NCBI RefSeq assembly: GCF_000332335.1
Contig: NZ_KB235948.1
Span: 1,569,282-1,633,281 of the forward strand
Length of the DNA: 64,000 nt
Direction: 5' to 3'
Source: Kamptonema formosum PCC 10802
Lineage (GTDB): Bacteria; Cyanobacteriota; Cyanobacteriia; Cyanobacteriales; Oscillatoriaceae
Below, in pieces: positions 63,766 through 64,000 of this stretch; position 1 is the first letter of the stretch, and the number at the start of each line of letters is the position of its first letter. Made by a program: the position numbers and the translations under genes. Below the pieces are notes generated by a model that ran no database searches, had not been told where the DNA came from, and saw only the letters and a list, made by a program, of their open reading frames with translations.

Positions 63766-63998
63766 TACAAAAGCCGGTTGCTTCCGGGGGAGTCATCGCT
63801 CTCAGGCTGCTGCTCTTCAGGCTGTGCTAGTTCTTGCTCCAGGAGTTGAAACGCCCGGACATCCTCCGCTGATAAATTCCCCTCAATTTTCTCATCTTGC
63901 TGCCTGAGAATCTCGCCCCGGCCATCTTTAGCTGCTATCGTTAGCGTTTGCTCTTGCTGCCACAGCCGGTATCGCTCGTCCTCTAGAAATCGGCTCCC
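63765..63998 (-). CDS. Hypothetical protein, partial (start lies beyond the window)
   Basis: An open frame enters from the right edge on the minus strand and stops at 63765. The visible 77 residues are hydrophilic and highly charged, rich in glutamate, glutamine and aspartate: FLEDERYRLWQQEQTL, then AKDGRGEILRQQDEKIEG and AFQLLEQELAQPEEQQ, ending GSNRLL. This composition looks like a genuine C-terminal tail. I do not recognise a family. A MITE-A copy touches its stop codon and may serve as terminator. Confidence 0.55.
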   Translation of the reverse strand, partial: GSRFLEDERYRLWQQEQTLTIAAKDGRGEILRQQDEKIEGNLSAEDVRAFQLLEQELAQPEEQQPESDDSPGSNRLL

Positions 63999-64000
63999 AT

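Overview
The window is chromosomal DNA from a cyanobacterium, most likely a filamentous Oscillatoriales type (Microcoleus/Oscillatoria-like; the genus is an inference). The evidence is a psbA gene for the photosystem II D1 protein, a photosystem II S4-domain protein, the serA-prmA pair, kinase-WD40 fusions with an N-terminal zinc ribbon, very large hybrid histidine kinases, GCGATCGC (HIP1) octamers, and many dispersed palindromic repeats. Genes are mostly housekeeping or signalling, separated by unusually repeat-rich spacers.

Layout. 0-4 kb: an FkbM-type methyltransferase, a repeat-filled spacer and a CrtI/CrtISO-like FAD oxidoreductase. 4.5-8.8 kb: a four-repeat DUF347 membrane protein, a methyltransferase flanked by two nearly identical ~430 bp direct repeats, then fabG divergent from a thioredoxin gene. 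9-11.8 kb: two pentapeptide-repeat proteins, one exported. 11.8-17.4 kb: prmA, serA, a glycine-rich membrane protein and the PSII S4 protein. 17.5-20.5 kb: an Rpn-type nuclease with a tandemly duplicated 3' end, an SDR oxidoreductase and cysC. 20.9-27.2 kb: a coiled-coil membrane protein and two zinc-ribbon/kinase/WD40 genes. The first of these looks like a pseudokinase; the second has intact catalytic residues but a one-base frameshift in its propeller. 27.4-31.5 kb: an IS630-like transposase N-terminal fragment, tRNA-Val(GAC), an alpha/beta hydrolase and parB. 31.9-34.7 kb: an AT-rich three-gene operon of unknown function led by a TIGR04255-like gene, plus remnants of toxin-antitoxin-type genes. 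34.7-38.6 kb: a PlsY-like/PEP-synthase-like fusion and an adenosine-specific kinase. 38.8-44.2 kb: a 5'-truncated cheR, psbA, a HIT protein preceded by thirteen tandem hairpin repeats, and a ComM/YifB ATPase. 44.3-63.5 kb: seven signalling proteins, all on the minus strand. A truncated unknown gene enters from the right edge.

The 44-63 kb block reads as three local phosphorelay groups. A 1963-aa Ser/Thr kinase-AAA-GAF-histidine kinase is followed by a lone receiver and a REC-PAS-HK-REC hybrid. A membrane PAS-PocR-histidine kinase is followed by an Rcp1-like receiver and a hybrid kinase. A 1441-aa membrane hybrid kinase stands upstream of those. Targets cannot be read from the sequence.

Repeats are the other theme. 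There is a ~97 bp palindromic element (at least eight copies or remnants), a ~164 bp element beginning tatagcag, three arrays of a TTGGGCTTTAGCCCAA hairpin unit, and short repeats that have expanded in frame inside coding regions. All coordinates and motifs were read by eye; no database search was run.
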